A program made the position numbers and the translations under genes. 64,000 nt of DNA, taken from Rhinopithecus roxellana. Its lineage: Eukaryota; Chordata; Mammalia; Primates; Cercopithecidae. Of this stretch, positions 24,465-36,480 are shown one piece after another. Position 1 is the stretch's first letter, and each line of letters starts with the position of its first letter. The stretch is taken from positions 54,508,250-54,572,249 of the forward strand of contig NC_044562.1 in the NCBI RefSeq assembly GCF_007565055.1. Reading direction: 5' to 3'. Under the pieces are notes generated by a model. It had not been told where the DNA came from. It saw only the letters and a list, made by a program, of their open reading frames with translations, and made no database searches.

Positions 24465-24762
24465 GGCCGGGCGCGGTGGCTCAAGCCTGTAATCCCAACA
24501 CTTTGGGAGGCCGAGACGGGCGGATCACGAGGTCAGGAGATCGAGACCATCCTGGCTAACACTGTGAAACCCCGTCTCTATTAAAAAAAAATACAAAAAA
24601 CTAGCCGGGCGAGGTGGCGGGCGCCTGTAGTCCCAGCTACTCGGGAGGCTGAGGCAGGAGAATGGCATAAACCCCGGAGGCGGAGCTTGCAGTGAGCTGA
24701 GATCCGGCCACTGCACTCCAGCCTGGGCGACAGAGCGAGACTCCGTCTCAAAAAAAAAAAAA
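24465..24762 (+). mobile_element. Young AluY of Old World monkey type, with 16-bp TSD
   Basis: Full-length, from ggccgggcgcggtggctcaa to a pure A-tail. It carries gagatccggccactgcac, diagnostic in my judgement of cercopithecoid AluYR subfamilies, and is close to consensus. Duplication: aagaatcagtaatgcc (24449-24464) and aagaatcaataatgcc (24763-24778), one mismatch. Confidence 0.97.
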
Positions 24763-24778
24763 AAGAATCAATAATGCC

Positions 24779-27097
24779 AATAGCAATATTCTCAGGCTAA
24801 CCTCCTTTTTACAGATAACCTAATGTGTGTGCTGAACATATTGGTTGGAGGACAGCCCTGGCAATATTTATCAATATCATTTAAAATAACTGGCCTCACA
24901 GAAAGACTATCATATGCACGGTATAATTGTTCTACACTATCAGTGTCTTTTAGAACGTACAGCCATACGTGATGCTGGTAGCAGGAGTTAGATGTTTAAG
25001 TTCCTGCTTTCTACAATACCTAATTCTACAATTTTTCATTTCTCAGTACCCAAAGGACTCCAGTTGTTTTTGTCACAATCATGACAATTCTGTTAGATTA
25101 GTAAACTCTATTATCCTACTTCTTAAATGCTTTGGGGGAAAAAAAAAGCCTACCAGCTTATTTTAAATAGAGAAAAGCAGTGAATACAGAAGTTCCTTGA
25201 GATTCATATTAACAAATTTTTAATGAAAAATATTAATTATAAAGCAACTCTAGGTTGAATTATAGGCACCCATAGTATAAAGAACTTCTAAATGAAGCCA
25301 CACAGATGGTCTCTCTGAAAACTCACAGAGTATAAATTGTGTTTATTAACTGAATCTTCAAAAGGACCTTCTATTCCTCATATCTTGATTTAGGTAATAA
25401 TATATGTCACATTTGCAGGATGTTTCTATCTCCTGTGGATATTTTTCACCTGAAAGCCCTTTGGGAAAACAATAATTATTATAATTCACAGATTTCATGT
25501 GGACCTTGTACTTTCAACTTCTCCCTTCTCATACTCCACCATGCATTCTGTCATTTATAACAAAACTTTCATTAAGATGTACTGCATAAAAGCAAATTTT
25601 ATTTCTACTACTCTACCAATATGTGTAACTTTAAATATTATTTAAGTAAATAAAGCTTCTAACTGAAATTGGAAGACTAATTGCACAAATGGCAACAATT
25701 CAGTATAAGTCCTTCATGCATTCACTTTATCTTCATCAGCAGGAATAGCAATGAAAAATGAAAGGAGATGAAATGTTCACTTCAGAACTGATGATAATTA
25801 TAAGTGAATAAAGTTGATCAGAATAGTTTCATCAGAAAAGTATAGACCTTAGATTTGTTACACACGTTTGTCTACTGTGAATAGAATCTATACTGGTGGA
25901 ATAACAGAACTCATAGGGAACATAGTATTTTAGAATAGGGATCTGCCTGCATACTGAAACCATTCCATCATATGTTAGCACACTCAGTGTGCCCTTTATA
26001 GATGGTGTTTCCACTGGCACATCATAACCTGAAGTAAATGAGGGAAAAATCTCTTCATTTCAAAGGCTATGCACTTATAGCAAAATGACATGAGATTACT
26101 GGGTCATTCTTAGAGTTTGCTCAAAAATGTTTTTATATTTTAATTCATTTAAACACATAGCAACCCATAATTAGTGTTGAATTTATATTATCATGCTTAT
26201 GATTTCACCACTAACAAGTTTTCAAGAAAAAAAAAAAAACAGAAGTTCAAAAATCCATGAATATCACTATGCAAAATGGACTGTAATATTTGAAAAGTAC
26301 AAATTATTTCTCCTTCCCTGTTTTGTTTGTTAGTAGATTTTGGGAAGTGATGAGTTAGTGAATGAATTATAGTATTCGTAATTCATACTTCACTTTACTA
26401 CCCCCTGTCACCTCAAATAGTAATCATTTATCTGAATATATTTCCTGGCTTAAGTTACCACTGCCTTAAAACAGGTGAAAAGTAACATACATTTTCTTAA
26501 TCTAAAGAAGACATTAACTTTGTCAATTCTTTCTTTTTGAAGAGAATTTTTTATCATAAGTGAGGTTGCATATATAAAAATAGTGGGGGCATTTGTCTAC
26601 GTGTTTGGAGACTGGAGAACAAGTGAAAGAGTTAGAGTATGTTCTTTTATTTAGATGATCAGATTGGTAAGTCTTCTGAAATGCAAGGCAAAAGTTCAAA
26701 GGTTTTAAGCGTAACCACTAGAATTGGATTATTCTTTTTTAATTATTTTTAGCTAGTACCAATTATTACATGAACACTGAGATAGGCATTGGAAATACAT
26801 ATGTATCTGTGTGTGTGTACTTATGTGTCTTTGATATTTAGTTTTGGTAGTTTTTATCTTTCGAGCAGCATTCTATTTCATCTAAGATATCAAATACAAA
26901 TCTGTGGGCCTAGAAATGTTTATACTCTTCATTTATTAGCATTTTAATATAGTCAGTAGTGATGGGCTCTCTTTTGTCCTTTTGTATGTGTTATTTATTT
27001 ATTTATTTTTGAAATTGATCATTGTATCTTCCCTCTTTTATTCGGGGTTAACAGGGCTAGGGACTTATTTTACTAATCCTTTCAATAAACCATCTTT
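24779..27097. other. AT-rich non-coding stretch
   Basis: No exon, RNA gene or recognisable repeat body. A poly-A of 13 nt at 26228-26240 and a short (TTTA)n tract at 26992-27008 are the only simple features. Confidence 0.45.
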
Positions 27098-27478
27098 TGA
27101 GCCAGAGAGAAAGGCCAGGTGACCTACAAAGGGAAGCCCATCAGACTAACAGTGGGCCTCTCAGCAGAAACCGTACAAGCCAGAAGCAATTGGGGGCCCA
27201 TATTCAACATTCTGAAAGAAAAGAATTTCCAACCTAGAATTTTGTATCTGGCCAAACTAAGCTTCATAAGTAAAGAAGAAATAAGATCCTTTTCAGAAAA
27301 GCAAATGCTGAGGGAATAAGTCACCACCAGGCCTGCCTTGCAAGAGCTCCTGAAGGAAGCACTAAATATGGAAAGGAAAAACCATTACCAGCCACTACAA
27401 AACACACTGAAGTACACTGACCAGTGACATTATGACGCAACCACATAAACAACTCTGAAAATAGCTAGCTACATCATG

Positions 27479-29040
27479 ATGACAGGATCAAATTCATGCA
27501 TAACAATATTAACCTTTAATGTAAATGGGCTAAATGCACCAATTAAAAGACACAGACAGCATGGCAAGCTGGACAGAGTGAAACTCCATTGGTATGCTGT
27601 CTTCAAGAGCCCCATCTCATGTTCAAAGAGACACATAGGCTCAAAATAAAGGGATGGAGGAAGATTTACCAAGCAAATGGAAAAGAGAAAAAGAAGCAGG
27701 GGTTGCAATCCTAGTATCTGATGAAATAGACTTTAAACCAACAAAGATCAAAAATTACAAAGAAGGGCATTACATAATGATAAAGGGCTCAATTCAACAA
27801 GAAGAGCTAACTATCCTAAGTACATATGCACCCAATACAGGAGCCCTCAGATTCATAAAGACCTTCAAAGAGACTTAGACTCTCACACAATAATAGTGGG
27901 AGACTTGAACACCCCCACTATCAATATTAGAGCATTAAGACAGAAAATTAACAAAGATATTCGGGACCTGAACTCAGCTAGAGATCAAGTGGACTTGATA
28001 GATATATAGAGAACTCTCCACCCAAAAACAACAGAATATACATTCTCATGGACACACAGTGCTTACTCAAAAACTGATCACATAATCTGAAGTAAAATAT
28101 TCCTCAGCAAATGCAAAACAACTGAAATCATAACAGTGTCTCAGACCACAGCATAATTAAATTAGAACTCAACGTTAAGAAACTCACTCAAAACCACACA
28201 ACTACAAGGAAATTAAACAACCTGCTCCTGAATGACTCCTTGGTAAATAATGAAATTAAGGCACAAATCAACAAGTTATTTGAAACTAAAGAGAACAAAG
28301 AGACAACATACCTGAATCTCTGGGATGCAGCTAAAGCAATGTTAAGAGGTAAATTTATGCCCTCATCAAAAAGCTGGAAAAATTTCAGGTCAACAACCTA
28401 ACATCACAACCACAAGAACTAAAGAACCAAGAGTAAACAAATCCCAAAGCTTGCAGAAGACAATAAATAAACAAGATCAAAGCAGAACTAAAGGAAAGGG
28501 AGACACAAAAAGCCTTTCAGAAAATCAACCAATCCAGGAACTGGTTTTTTGAGAAAAAAATAAAAATAAAATAAATAGATTACTACTAGCTAGACAAAGA
28601 GGAAAAGAGAGAAGAATCAAATAGACACAATCAAAAATGATAAGGGAGCTATCACTACTGACCCCACAGAAATATAAACAACCATGAGAGAATACTATAA
28701 ACACCTCTATGCACATGAACTATAATAGAACATCTAGAAGAAATGGATAAATTCCTGAACACAGACACCCTCCCAAGACTGAACCAGGAAGGAACTGAAT
28801 CCCTGAATAGACCAATAACAAGTACTGAAATTGAGGCAGTAATAAATAGCCTACCAACCAAAAAAAGCCCAGGACCAGATGAATTCACTGCTGAATTCTA
28901 CCAGAGGTACAAAGAAGAGCTGGTACCATTTTTACTGAAACTATTCCAAACAATTGAAAAGAAGAGACTCCTCCCTAACTCATTTTATGAGGCCAGCATC
29001 ATCCTCATTCTAAAACTTGGCATAGATATAAAAAAAAAAA
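27479..29040 (+). pseudogene. Degenerate L1 ORF2 (endonuclease and N-terminal RT part)
   Basis: The ATG at 27479 aligns with the usual ORF2 start. The endonuclease region has in-frame stops and indels. Open pieces are 27654-27878 and 28743-29201, the latter covering the start of the RT domain. It is non-functional. Confidence 0.85.
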
Positions 29041-29070
29041 AAAAAAAGAAAGAAAGAAAAAAAAAAGAAA
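29031..29070. repeat. A-rich / GAAA tract inside the old L1
   Basis: An (A)17 run then gaaagaaagaaaaaaaaaagaaaa, an expansion of an A-rich stretch in ORF2. Confidence 0.8.
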
Positions 29071-29084
29071 ACTTCAGACTGATT

Positions 29085-29330
29085 TCCTCTATCGTTTTCC
29101 TGTTTTTCAATTTCATTGCTTTCTGCTCTAATTTTAATTATATATTTTATTCTGCTTGCTTTAGGCTTAAATTGTTCTCTCTCCCTAGTTTCCTAAGGTA
29201 GAAATTTGGATTATTGATTTTAGATCTTTCTTTTTTCTTATATATGAATTTAATGTTTTAATGGAGAATAGGCCTTTGTTATGAACAATTCTCTGGCCAT
29301 ATTTTATATGGTTACCTTTCTATTCCCTGT
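29085..29330 (-). mobile_element. Old L1 ORF2 fragment in opposite orientation
   Basis: The plus-strand text (ttcaatttcattgctttctg, ctgcttgctttaggcttaaa, then a tttcctaaggtagaaa segment) is the reverse complement of L1 ORF2 sequence. It abuts the plus-strand L1 above almost directly. It may be an inverted half of the same insertion or a separate, more diverged L1. Confidence 0.65.
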
Positions 29331-30255
29331 GTCAGTCCATAAGGAGACCTTTCTTGACTCTATCATTGGTATCTGATGAAGTTCCCAATGGCAAATATTT
29401 ATGAGTTTGGGACCTGCCCCCACCTCCATGACTTTTGTCCACTCTCAAAGGAGCCTCCAGTCATTCATTCCAATTACCATTTATATGTTCCTGCTAGTTT
29501 ATGGCTTCAGGTAAGCAGATATCAACTATTAGTCTAAAATAGCCTATATCTGTAGATTTCCCAGTAGTGATTTATTGTGTGATCTCCATTCAGTAAGAAT
29601 GGGAATGACAACTTCAAAACTCTTTACATGTCAAAGCTCCCCCTATTCATTTTAATCTTTTTGTTAATTATCTAATACCATGTTTGTAAAAACTGAATGC
29701 TATATATATATATATACACACACATATATATGTGTGTGTGTGTATACATATATATTCTCAATATATACAATGGAAAGAAATGCCTGTCCGTACAAGTAGA
29801 TACTACTACTTAATTATAACGAATAATCAGTGATCTTAGTGGGTAAGTGGTCTAGTAATTAATTACAATCAGATACAAGTGGCCATGTTTTAAGACTTAT
29901 TCCCAGAAACTCATTTGTCTGTTCGTTAGGGCAAACCTAAAACTCCATCCTGGAAATAACCATATTTTGATAAATATTTTAATTTTAAAATTAAATTTAT
30001 AAATAAATTTAGTAATAACAACAAAAAGATTTATTCTGTGTTGACTCTCTACCTTCTATTCCACTCCTTAGTTATAACCTCATAACATTGTTACTGTTTT
30101 TTCATATTGTAGTGGTTGCCATGAGAACTATGTACCTTGTTTAGGCATGATTATTATATAGATCCTACCCTATACTCACTTTCTGATGTTAATAAAAGAA
30201 TATCACGCTTATTCTCAGCAGGATCCATTGATAAATACAGCTCTGAATTGAAAGG
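29331..30255. other. AT-rich non-coding stretch
   Basis: No gene recognised. It contains the TA/CA/TG microsatellite at 29702-29755. Confidence 0.45.
29702..29755. repeat. TA, CA, TA, TG, TA compound microsatellite (partly self-complementary)
   Basis: A tatatata run, then cacacaca, then tatatatgtgtgtgtgtg. The CA and TG blocks face each other, so the tract can fold into a short hairpin. Confidence 0.9.
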
Positions 30256-30311
30256 AGCTTTACTTTGTCTTGAACATTCCACCAGCTTTACTTTGTCTTG
30301 AACATTCCACC
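30256..30311. repeat. Perfect 28-bp tandem duplication
   Basis: Two identical adjacent 28-bp units (30256-30283 and 30284-30311) that include ctttgtcttgaacattcc. No mismatch, so the duplication is recent or a polymorphic VNTR-like site. Confidence 0.95.
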
Positions 30312-31837
30312 AATCTACTGTATAAAAGTTCAGCTATGAGAAAGGAAATTTATGAAGGATTTTCTAAAATCTATCAGTTCATACTTTCTCCCGACAGTCT
30401 AAAATTGATCCCTTAACACAAGGTAAGATGAGGATAATAGCTAAACAATAGCAGGTAGATATCCAGTAGAACTTCTTTCACTGAATTGAATTTTGCTGAA
30501 ATGTCCTTAACCACACTGAGGGCTATTTAAAGAAATGATGCCACATATATCATTGCTATGGGCCCTAAAATGACGCTGTTGAGAAAGATCGTGACATTGC
30601 ATAATATCCTCGCCTTGGGGGCCATCTGACAAATTATTTGCATCAGGAAATGTTATGCTTTTTAGAAATTTGGTTTGGTTTCATCATATTTATTCAGAAC
30701 CTAATGTAACGGACTACCTTTCCCACCTGGCTTTCATTACTATGAAGGTTGAAGTCAAATTTATACATTTCAAATCTAGCAAATATGTGCAACTCCATAG
30801 TTTTCATTTTATTACAAGTTTCAGTCATGCCTTGACCTACCCTCTTTATACTTGTTAGTTGTCTAATTTATCCTATTTTGAAAGATATTTAACATAGCAT
30901 AATATGAACTTATATACCTATATGAAAAACATATGTTCAAAAATGTTTGTAATACTGTATAAGGTATTATAACTATTAAAATCTGAGATAGAGGCATAAA
31001 GTAAACACGAGAGTCGAAAAAGAAAGCAATGGCCCAATTATTATAGAGAAAGTCTAGGGAGGATTTCAGGAGGAGCCTCTTGACAAGTGAATAGGATTCA
31101 TCTGGCTGAAGAGGGAGGCAGGCGTTTCTTCCAAGGGCACAGTAAATGATAATGGGAAGCACAAGTAAGAAAGTACTTATTTCTTAACTGGGCAGAAACA
31201 ACTGCATAAATGGGAGTATAAATCCTTATGCAGCATAAACTGAAAAGAAATTCACCTCCTTTTAAAGAATGATGTCTATCAAAGCCACTCTGTTTTAGCT
31301 CACTGTGCTTGATTAAGCAAAAGCTGAATAGTAGAAGATTGAATCAGCTTACCTTGACATACTGAAACGGCTGTGTGGGAACTTAAATTCCACTATCTGA
31401 AAGGTAACAAATACATACTCATATTTCACTAGAATTGTTGAAATTTCTTATCTCTGGTATACAAATATGAAATTATTCCAATGAATTAAAGTGAGATTGG
31501 GTAATACTTTTTGATAGATTGCTAAAGTCCTGGTTTACTTGTATTCCTTTAAGTTCTACTAGTTGTGAAGCCAATGCTAAAGAAACAGAAAGCATGAAAG
31601 GATAACCATTCCTCTAATTCACTTCTCTTGTTGTGTTGTTTCCACACGTGTTACAAAAGCTTGTCCATTGTGAGACAAGATGCAACCTCAACCCTCAGTT
31701 TCAGAAAGCTGTCTCATACAAAAGTAATGAATTCATAATTGTTGGATAATTCTGCCTTTAAAAGACAGAAACGTCTTCAAAGGTAGGACAAGCCTATTGA
31801 GCAGATGCAGAGATATAATGTGCTTTGAAGAAGTGGT
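30312..31837. other. Non-coding stretch
   Basis: No exon, RNA gene or repeat body recognised. Confidence 0.45.
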
Positions 31838-32040
31838 CATCTGTCATATGTCAACCATTATATATATTGACACAAACATTGCCATATAATCCTTAAAATG
31901 ACCTTGACAGTGAGAAATTAGAAATTCTGACTTACAAGTAAGGAAATGAATAAAGGGAAGCTAAGTGATTTGCTTATTATCACGCAGTTGATGGGTGGTA
32001 GGACAGTAATTGGCACCTGTACTTTCCTCTTTAGCTTCTT
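31838..32040 (+). mobile_element. MIR fragment interrupted by L1 copy 2
   Basis: Shows the MIR order: ccttaaaatgaccttgac (decayed), acaagtaaggaaatgaa, agctaagtgatttgcttat, cacgcagttgatgggtggt. It stops at the poly-T of the L1. A piece right of the L1 (about 33095-33130, gtggcaaagccaagttcag) may be its continuation. Confidence 0.55.
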
Positions 32041-32043
32041 CAT

Positions 32044-33051
32044 TTTTTTTTAATTTTTTTTTTATTATTATACATTAAGTTCTAGGGTACATGTGCATAA
32101 CATGCAGGTTTGTTACATATGTATACTTGTGCCATGTTGGTGTGTTGCACCCATCAACTCGTCAGCACCCATCAATTCATCATTTATATCAGGTATAACT
32201 CCCAGTGCAATCCCTCCCCGCTCCCCCCCTCCCCATGATAGGCCCCAGTGTGTGATGTTCCCCTTCCCGAGTTCAAGTGATCTCATTGTTCAGTTCCCAC
32301 CTATGAGTGAGAACATGCGGTGTTTGGTTTTCTGTTCTTGTGATAGTTTGCTAAGAATGATGGTTTCCAGCTGCATCCATGTCCCTACAAAGGACGCAAA
32401 CTCATCCTTTTTTATGGCTGCATAGTATTCCATGGTGTACATGTGCCACATTTTCTTAATCCAGTCTGTCACAGTAGGACATTTGGGTTGATTCCAAGTC
32501 TTTGCTATCGTGAATAGTGCCGCAATAAACATACGTGTGCATGTGTCTTTATAGCAGCATGATTTATAATCCTTTCGGTATATACCCAGTAGTTGGATGG
32601 CTGGGTCATATAGTACATCTAGTTCTAGATCCTTGAGGAATTGCCATACTGTTTTCCATAATGGTTGAACTAGTTTACAATCCCACCAACAGTGTAAAAG
32701 TGTTCCTATTTCTCCACATCCTCTCCAACACCTGTTGTTTCCTGACTTTTTAATGATTGCCATTCTAACTGGTGTGAGATGGTATCTCATCGTGGTTTTG
32801 ATTTGCATTTCTCTGATGGCGAGTGATGATGAGCATTTTTTCATGTGTCTGTTGGCTGTATGAATGTCTTCTTTTGAGAAATGTCGATCTTTGACAAACC
32901 TGAGAGAAACAAGAAATGGGGAAAGGATTCCCTATTTAATAAATGGTGCTGGGAAAATTGGCTAGCCATAAGTAGAAAGCTGAAACTGGATCCTTTCCTT
33001 ACTCCTTATACGAAGATTAATTCAAGATGGATTAGAGACTTAAGTGTTAGA
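32044..33051 (-). mobile_element. Young L1, 5'-truncated with 5' inversion (copy 2)
   Basis: 32044-32885 is the reversed L1 3' end: poly-T, the 3'UTR with its C-rich complement of the G-tract, and the C-terminal part of ORF2. At about 32885 the orientation flips, and 32886-33051 reads an upstream ORF2 segment on the plus strand (gatctttgacaaacctgag and following). The layout is that of twin priming. I could not find a clear target-site duplication. It sits inside a MIR. Confidence 0.9.
32290..32844 (-). pseudogene. L1 ORF2 C-terminal fragment (184 codons open)
   Basis: It covers the ORF2 C-terminal domain with its Cys-rich segment and runs to the natural ORF2 stop, with no internal stops. 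It lacks endonuclease and RT, so it is inactive. It is very close in sequence to the shorter open fragment at 38715-39188. Confidence 0.85.
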
Positions 33052-33924
33052 AGAGAAGTCACCTTGGGCCCAGAATGTTAAATTACATTCTCAGAGTAAG
33101 TGGCAAAGCCAAGTTCAGTGCTTTGATCAGATGATGGTAACTGCCATAGGAGAGTTGAAAGCAGATTCGAATCTGGGAGTTAAAGGTATGTGATGTTTTT
33201 CTTACTGTAACTATATAGAACACATAATCTGACTTTATCTTGATTAGGAAAATTTTGTTAGAAATGAAAATCAATGTTAGAATGAGAAATAATTTGCAAA
33301 TACCTGCTCAGCCATTTTGCAGTGGATCTTAAGAAGTTAACTGATGTCAAAGGACACGTATTACAAGCAATTAAAAGAAATGCCCAACCAAAGCTGATTA
33401 ATGTTTTCTTCCTGATTTAGCTTACTTTGATTTCTTTCTAGAATCTGATTGATCAGTTGTCTTTATGTGATTGGTTTTGTATTTTCTTTCCCTTCAGTTT
33501 TCCTATATAGACATTTTCCCATACAGACATTTTTCTGAAATGTCTGTATGTTCAGAGTTGGAGAGATTGTGACATAGAGAATAGAATCTAAAACATCTCT
33601 TATCAACTTATTAATTTAGTATCATATAAATATAATTTTATGTATCCTGAATTAACTAAGGAAACCATCGTTTCCCCTTCAGAACTTGCTGAACTGTCTG
33701 AAAATGTTCATATTTCCTTTCCATGGAAAAAGTTTTCCAAAAACCACATTTTATTTACCACTTCTATTGTTTTCTCTGAAAATAATCAATATATAAAATG
33801 TATAATATACAAAAAGATATTTTAAAATGCCAAAAAAGATAAACCAAACACTTAAATTGCCAACTGGGTTAAAAATACAACATTTCCAGTATAGTTTAAA
33901 CTACTCCTGTGTATTTCTCTCCTA
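33052..33924. other. Non-coding stretch
   Basis: Possible MIR remainder at the left; otherwise AT-rich and unassigned. Confidence 0.4.
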
Positions 33925-34270
33925 TCATATATATATATCTATATATATATATACAGGCATATATATATTTGTGTATATATATATATGTATTTGACAGAAA
34001 TTTTATCTGGACAGAAAGAAAATACATATGTATACACATGTGTGTGTATATATATATGTGTGTGTGTATATATATGTATATACATTGATACATGAAAATA
34101 ATAATCAAATTCAGGACAGAAATTTTATCTGGACAGAAAGAAAATATATATACACACATATATATACACAAACAGGTGTATATATACATGTGTGTGTACA
34201 TATATGTATTTTCTTTCTGTCCAGATAAAAATTCTGTCCTGAATTTGATTATTATTTTCATGTATCCATG
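33925..34270. repeat. TA/TG-rich region with a 60-bp near-perfect inverted repeat and a third direct copy
   Basis: The left arm 34087-34146 and right arm 34207-34266 are reverse complements with one mismatch in 60. The 60-nt spacer is itself TA/CA then TA/TG and partly self-complementary, so nearly the whole 180 bp can form one hairpin. A further direct copy of 32 bp of the left arm (starting gacagaaattttatctggac) lies at 33993-34024, also followed by a TA/TG tract. No transposon ends were recognised. Confidence 0.93.
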
Positions 34271-34389
34271 TATACCTTTATGTCATGTGTCTCAGGGCAT
34301 TCTATAAAAATCGTTGTCCAAATTATTTCTACTAAACTGTCTCATCACAGTGTCTAAAAGTCCTTAGGTACCACACCCTCAACTGTATC

Positions 34390-34488
34390 TCCTTTTTCTT
34401 TTCTTTTCTTTTCTTTTCTTTCCTTTCCTTTTCTTTTTTCTTCTTTTCTTTTCTTTTCTTTTCTTTTCTTTTCTTTTATTTTTCTTTT
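34390..34488. repeat. (TTTTC)n pyrimidine tract
   Basis: About 100 bp of ttttc units with some ttcc interruptions. It is the expanded, mutated reversed A-tail of the Alu that follows. Confidence 0.95.
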
Positions 34489-34763
34489 AAGGCAGAGTTT
34501 TGCTCTTGTCGCCCAGGCTGGAGTGCAATGGTGAGATCTCAGCTCACAGCAACCTCGCCTCCCAGGTTCAAGCAATTCTCCTTCCTCAGCTTCCCCTGAG
34601 ATTACAGGTACCTGCCACCATGCCCAGCTAATTTTTGTATTTTTAGTAGAGACAGGGTTTCACCATGTTGACCAGGCTGGTCTCAAACACCTGACTTCAG
34701 GTGATCTACCAGCCTTGGCCTCCCAAAGTGCTGGGATTCCAGGCATGAGCCACCACACTGGCC
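34489..34763 (-). mobile_element. Alu (AluS/J-like)
   Basis: Reverse Alu from aaggcagagttttgctcttg to gccaccacactggcc. A small deletion lies in the right-arm region near 34590 (cagcttcccctgagattac). The 5' tail has become the ttttc repeat. Confidence 0.93.
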
Positions 34764-36339
34764 TCATAACACCTTTAACAGAATGCTTTGTCCATCTGAA
34801 CGATCTAAAACAAGATTTAATTATGATTTTAACTTGTACTATTTAATAATGGGTCCCTGTATCTTTGTGTATGTTTATTAGCCATACATGTATGTCTTCA
34901 TTGCAATTGTCTATTCATATTTTTGATCTTTTATATAGACACTTAAAACAATTATTGTAGAAATAGTTTACAAATATATTACTAATTTTAATCATTTATT
35001 ATATAAACAGATTTTTCATTCAGACTATAAATTTTCTTCATTTTCTTCAAGGTGGTTTCAGTTTAACAGTTTTTTGTTATGTGCTTATGCATATTTTTGG
35101 TTTCAATTGTAATGAAATTAAATTTGTCAGTCAGTTATTTTATGGTTTGTGGATTTTGCATCTTCTTTGAAAAAATTTTTAGACGAAATTGGCTTATATG
35201 ATCATGTAAGGGAAAGACTAAGTGTAACTTTGTTCCAAGTGAATATCCAATTATTCCAACATCATTTGTCGAGGAGATCCTCATTCTGTTCCATTGGTTG
35301 GATTCTTTTCACATATGTTAATTTTCCTGTCAACTGATTACTCTTCTGGTATTTATTGATTCTAATTTTATCCATATACACATTTATTCTCCTTTATAAA
35401 TATTTCATATCATTTTTGAATAGTGGGTTTACTTAGTGATCTCAATTTTTACTTTATGATACTATTTTCTGACTATTAGATTTTGTATTTTAATTTTAAT
35501 TTTTACTGATACTTTATGAGATCATTGACTTTTTGATTGCTATTTTTATAATGACAAGTCTAGACTGTTCATGAAGATTTAGATCATAAATGTTCCCCCA
35601 ATAGACTGGAACACAATATCAATTTCAATTATTAAGATTAATTTAAGTAAAAATAAAATTAAATTCATTTATATTGAAAGGAATTAGCATAGTTTAAAGA
35701 CCATACTCTCAATTTTTCAAAATATTTTAGAACACTAGAAATTAATGGCAATAGGTTGTGCTATAAGGTTTAAACATTTATGATATATTAGACAACATCA
35801 CTGCAGCTAAAGACAATCTAACTGAGATAAAGTGTTAATTATCTTCAAAGAGATAAAACAGCATTTTCTTATAACCATTTGCATCTAAACAAAATAATTG
35901 AATTTTATATCTCAACCATCTTTTGAACTAAACAGAAACTAGTATTTGAAAATTATCATGGCACTACTAACAATCCTGACAATCCTTCTGTCCCCTGAGA
36001 TACTCTAAAACACTGAAAAATAAAATAATTTTTTTCAGGTATATTTTTCTGATGCCACTGAATCTGTTCATAAAAGAAAAGAGTAGGTTTATAAACTTCC
36101 ATTATTGTTGTTTCTCTGTTACCAATAGAGTATTATATTTATATAAAGGGAAAATGAGAGATCACACAATTCTTTCTTTAATGTCTATGGCAATAATTAA
36201 ATAGGATATATTTGTCGCTAGCAATAAGATGAATAGCATCTTTTTCAACATTCTCCCGTCTTGTTTACCTGAAACCTCTGCCTGGGTAGGTAACTAAGTA
36301 GAGTAGGGTATTAACTAGTGAAAACTGACTGCACTAAAA
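34764..36339. other. AT-rich non-coding stretch
   Basis: No exon or RNA gene recognised. Part of 34850-35470 resembles old L1-like reversed sequence (for example gatcatgtaagggaaagac and tccaattattccaacatc, as in reversed L1 ORF2), but I cannot delimit it. Confidence 0.4.
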
Positions 36340-36480
36340 ATCAGGAGAATCTAGTTCCCAGACCCTGTTTTTCCCAAATTTAGCAGGGCAACCTTAGTTA
36401 ATGGCTATAATTTTTTACCTTAGTATCATCTATGGTAACATGAAGACTTATAAATAAATGTTTATGAATGTTGATATATA
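36340..36480 (-). mobile_element. Possible MIR fragment
   Basis: The order gagaatctagttcccag, then gcagggcaaccttagttaat, then accttagtatcatctatgg fits a reversed MIR, but it is very diverged. Confidence 0.4.

Larger units (their letters stand above)
27098..29075 (+). mobile_element. Old L1 fragment: end of ORF1, inter-ORF region, first part of ORF2
   Basis: Starts in the 3' part of ORF1 (gagccagagagaaaggcc, then agggaagcccatcagactaa), passes the inter-ORF spacer and reaches the ORF2 start at 27479. It then runs through the endonuclease region into the RT region (the aaaaagcccaggaccagatg motif near 28860). Many stops and frameshifts interrupt it. It ends near 29075 after an expanded A/GAAA tract that sits where L1 normally has a short A-rich stretch. 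The 3' half of ORF2 and the 3'UTR are absent. Confidence 0.9.

Noticed and set aside
34390..34488. Possible regulatory polypyrimidine tract
   Set aside because: Its position directly before a reversed Alu shows that it is a mutated Alu tail.
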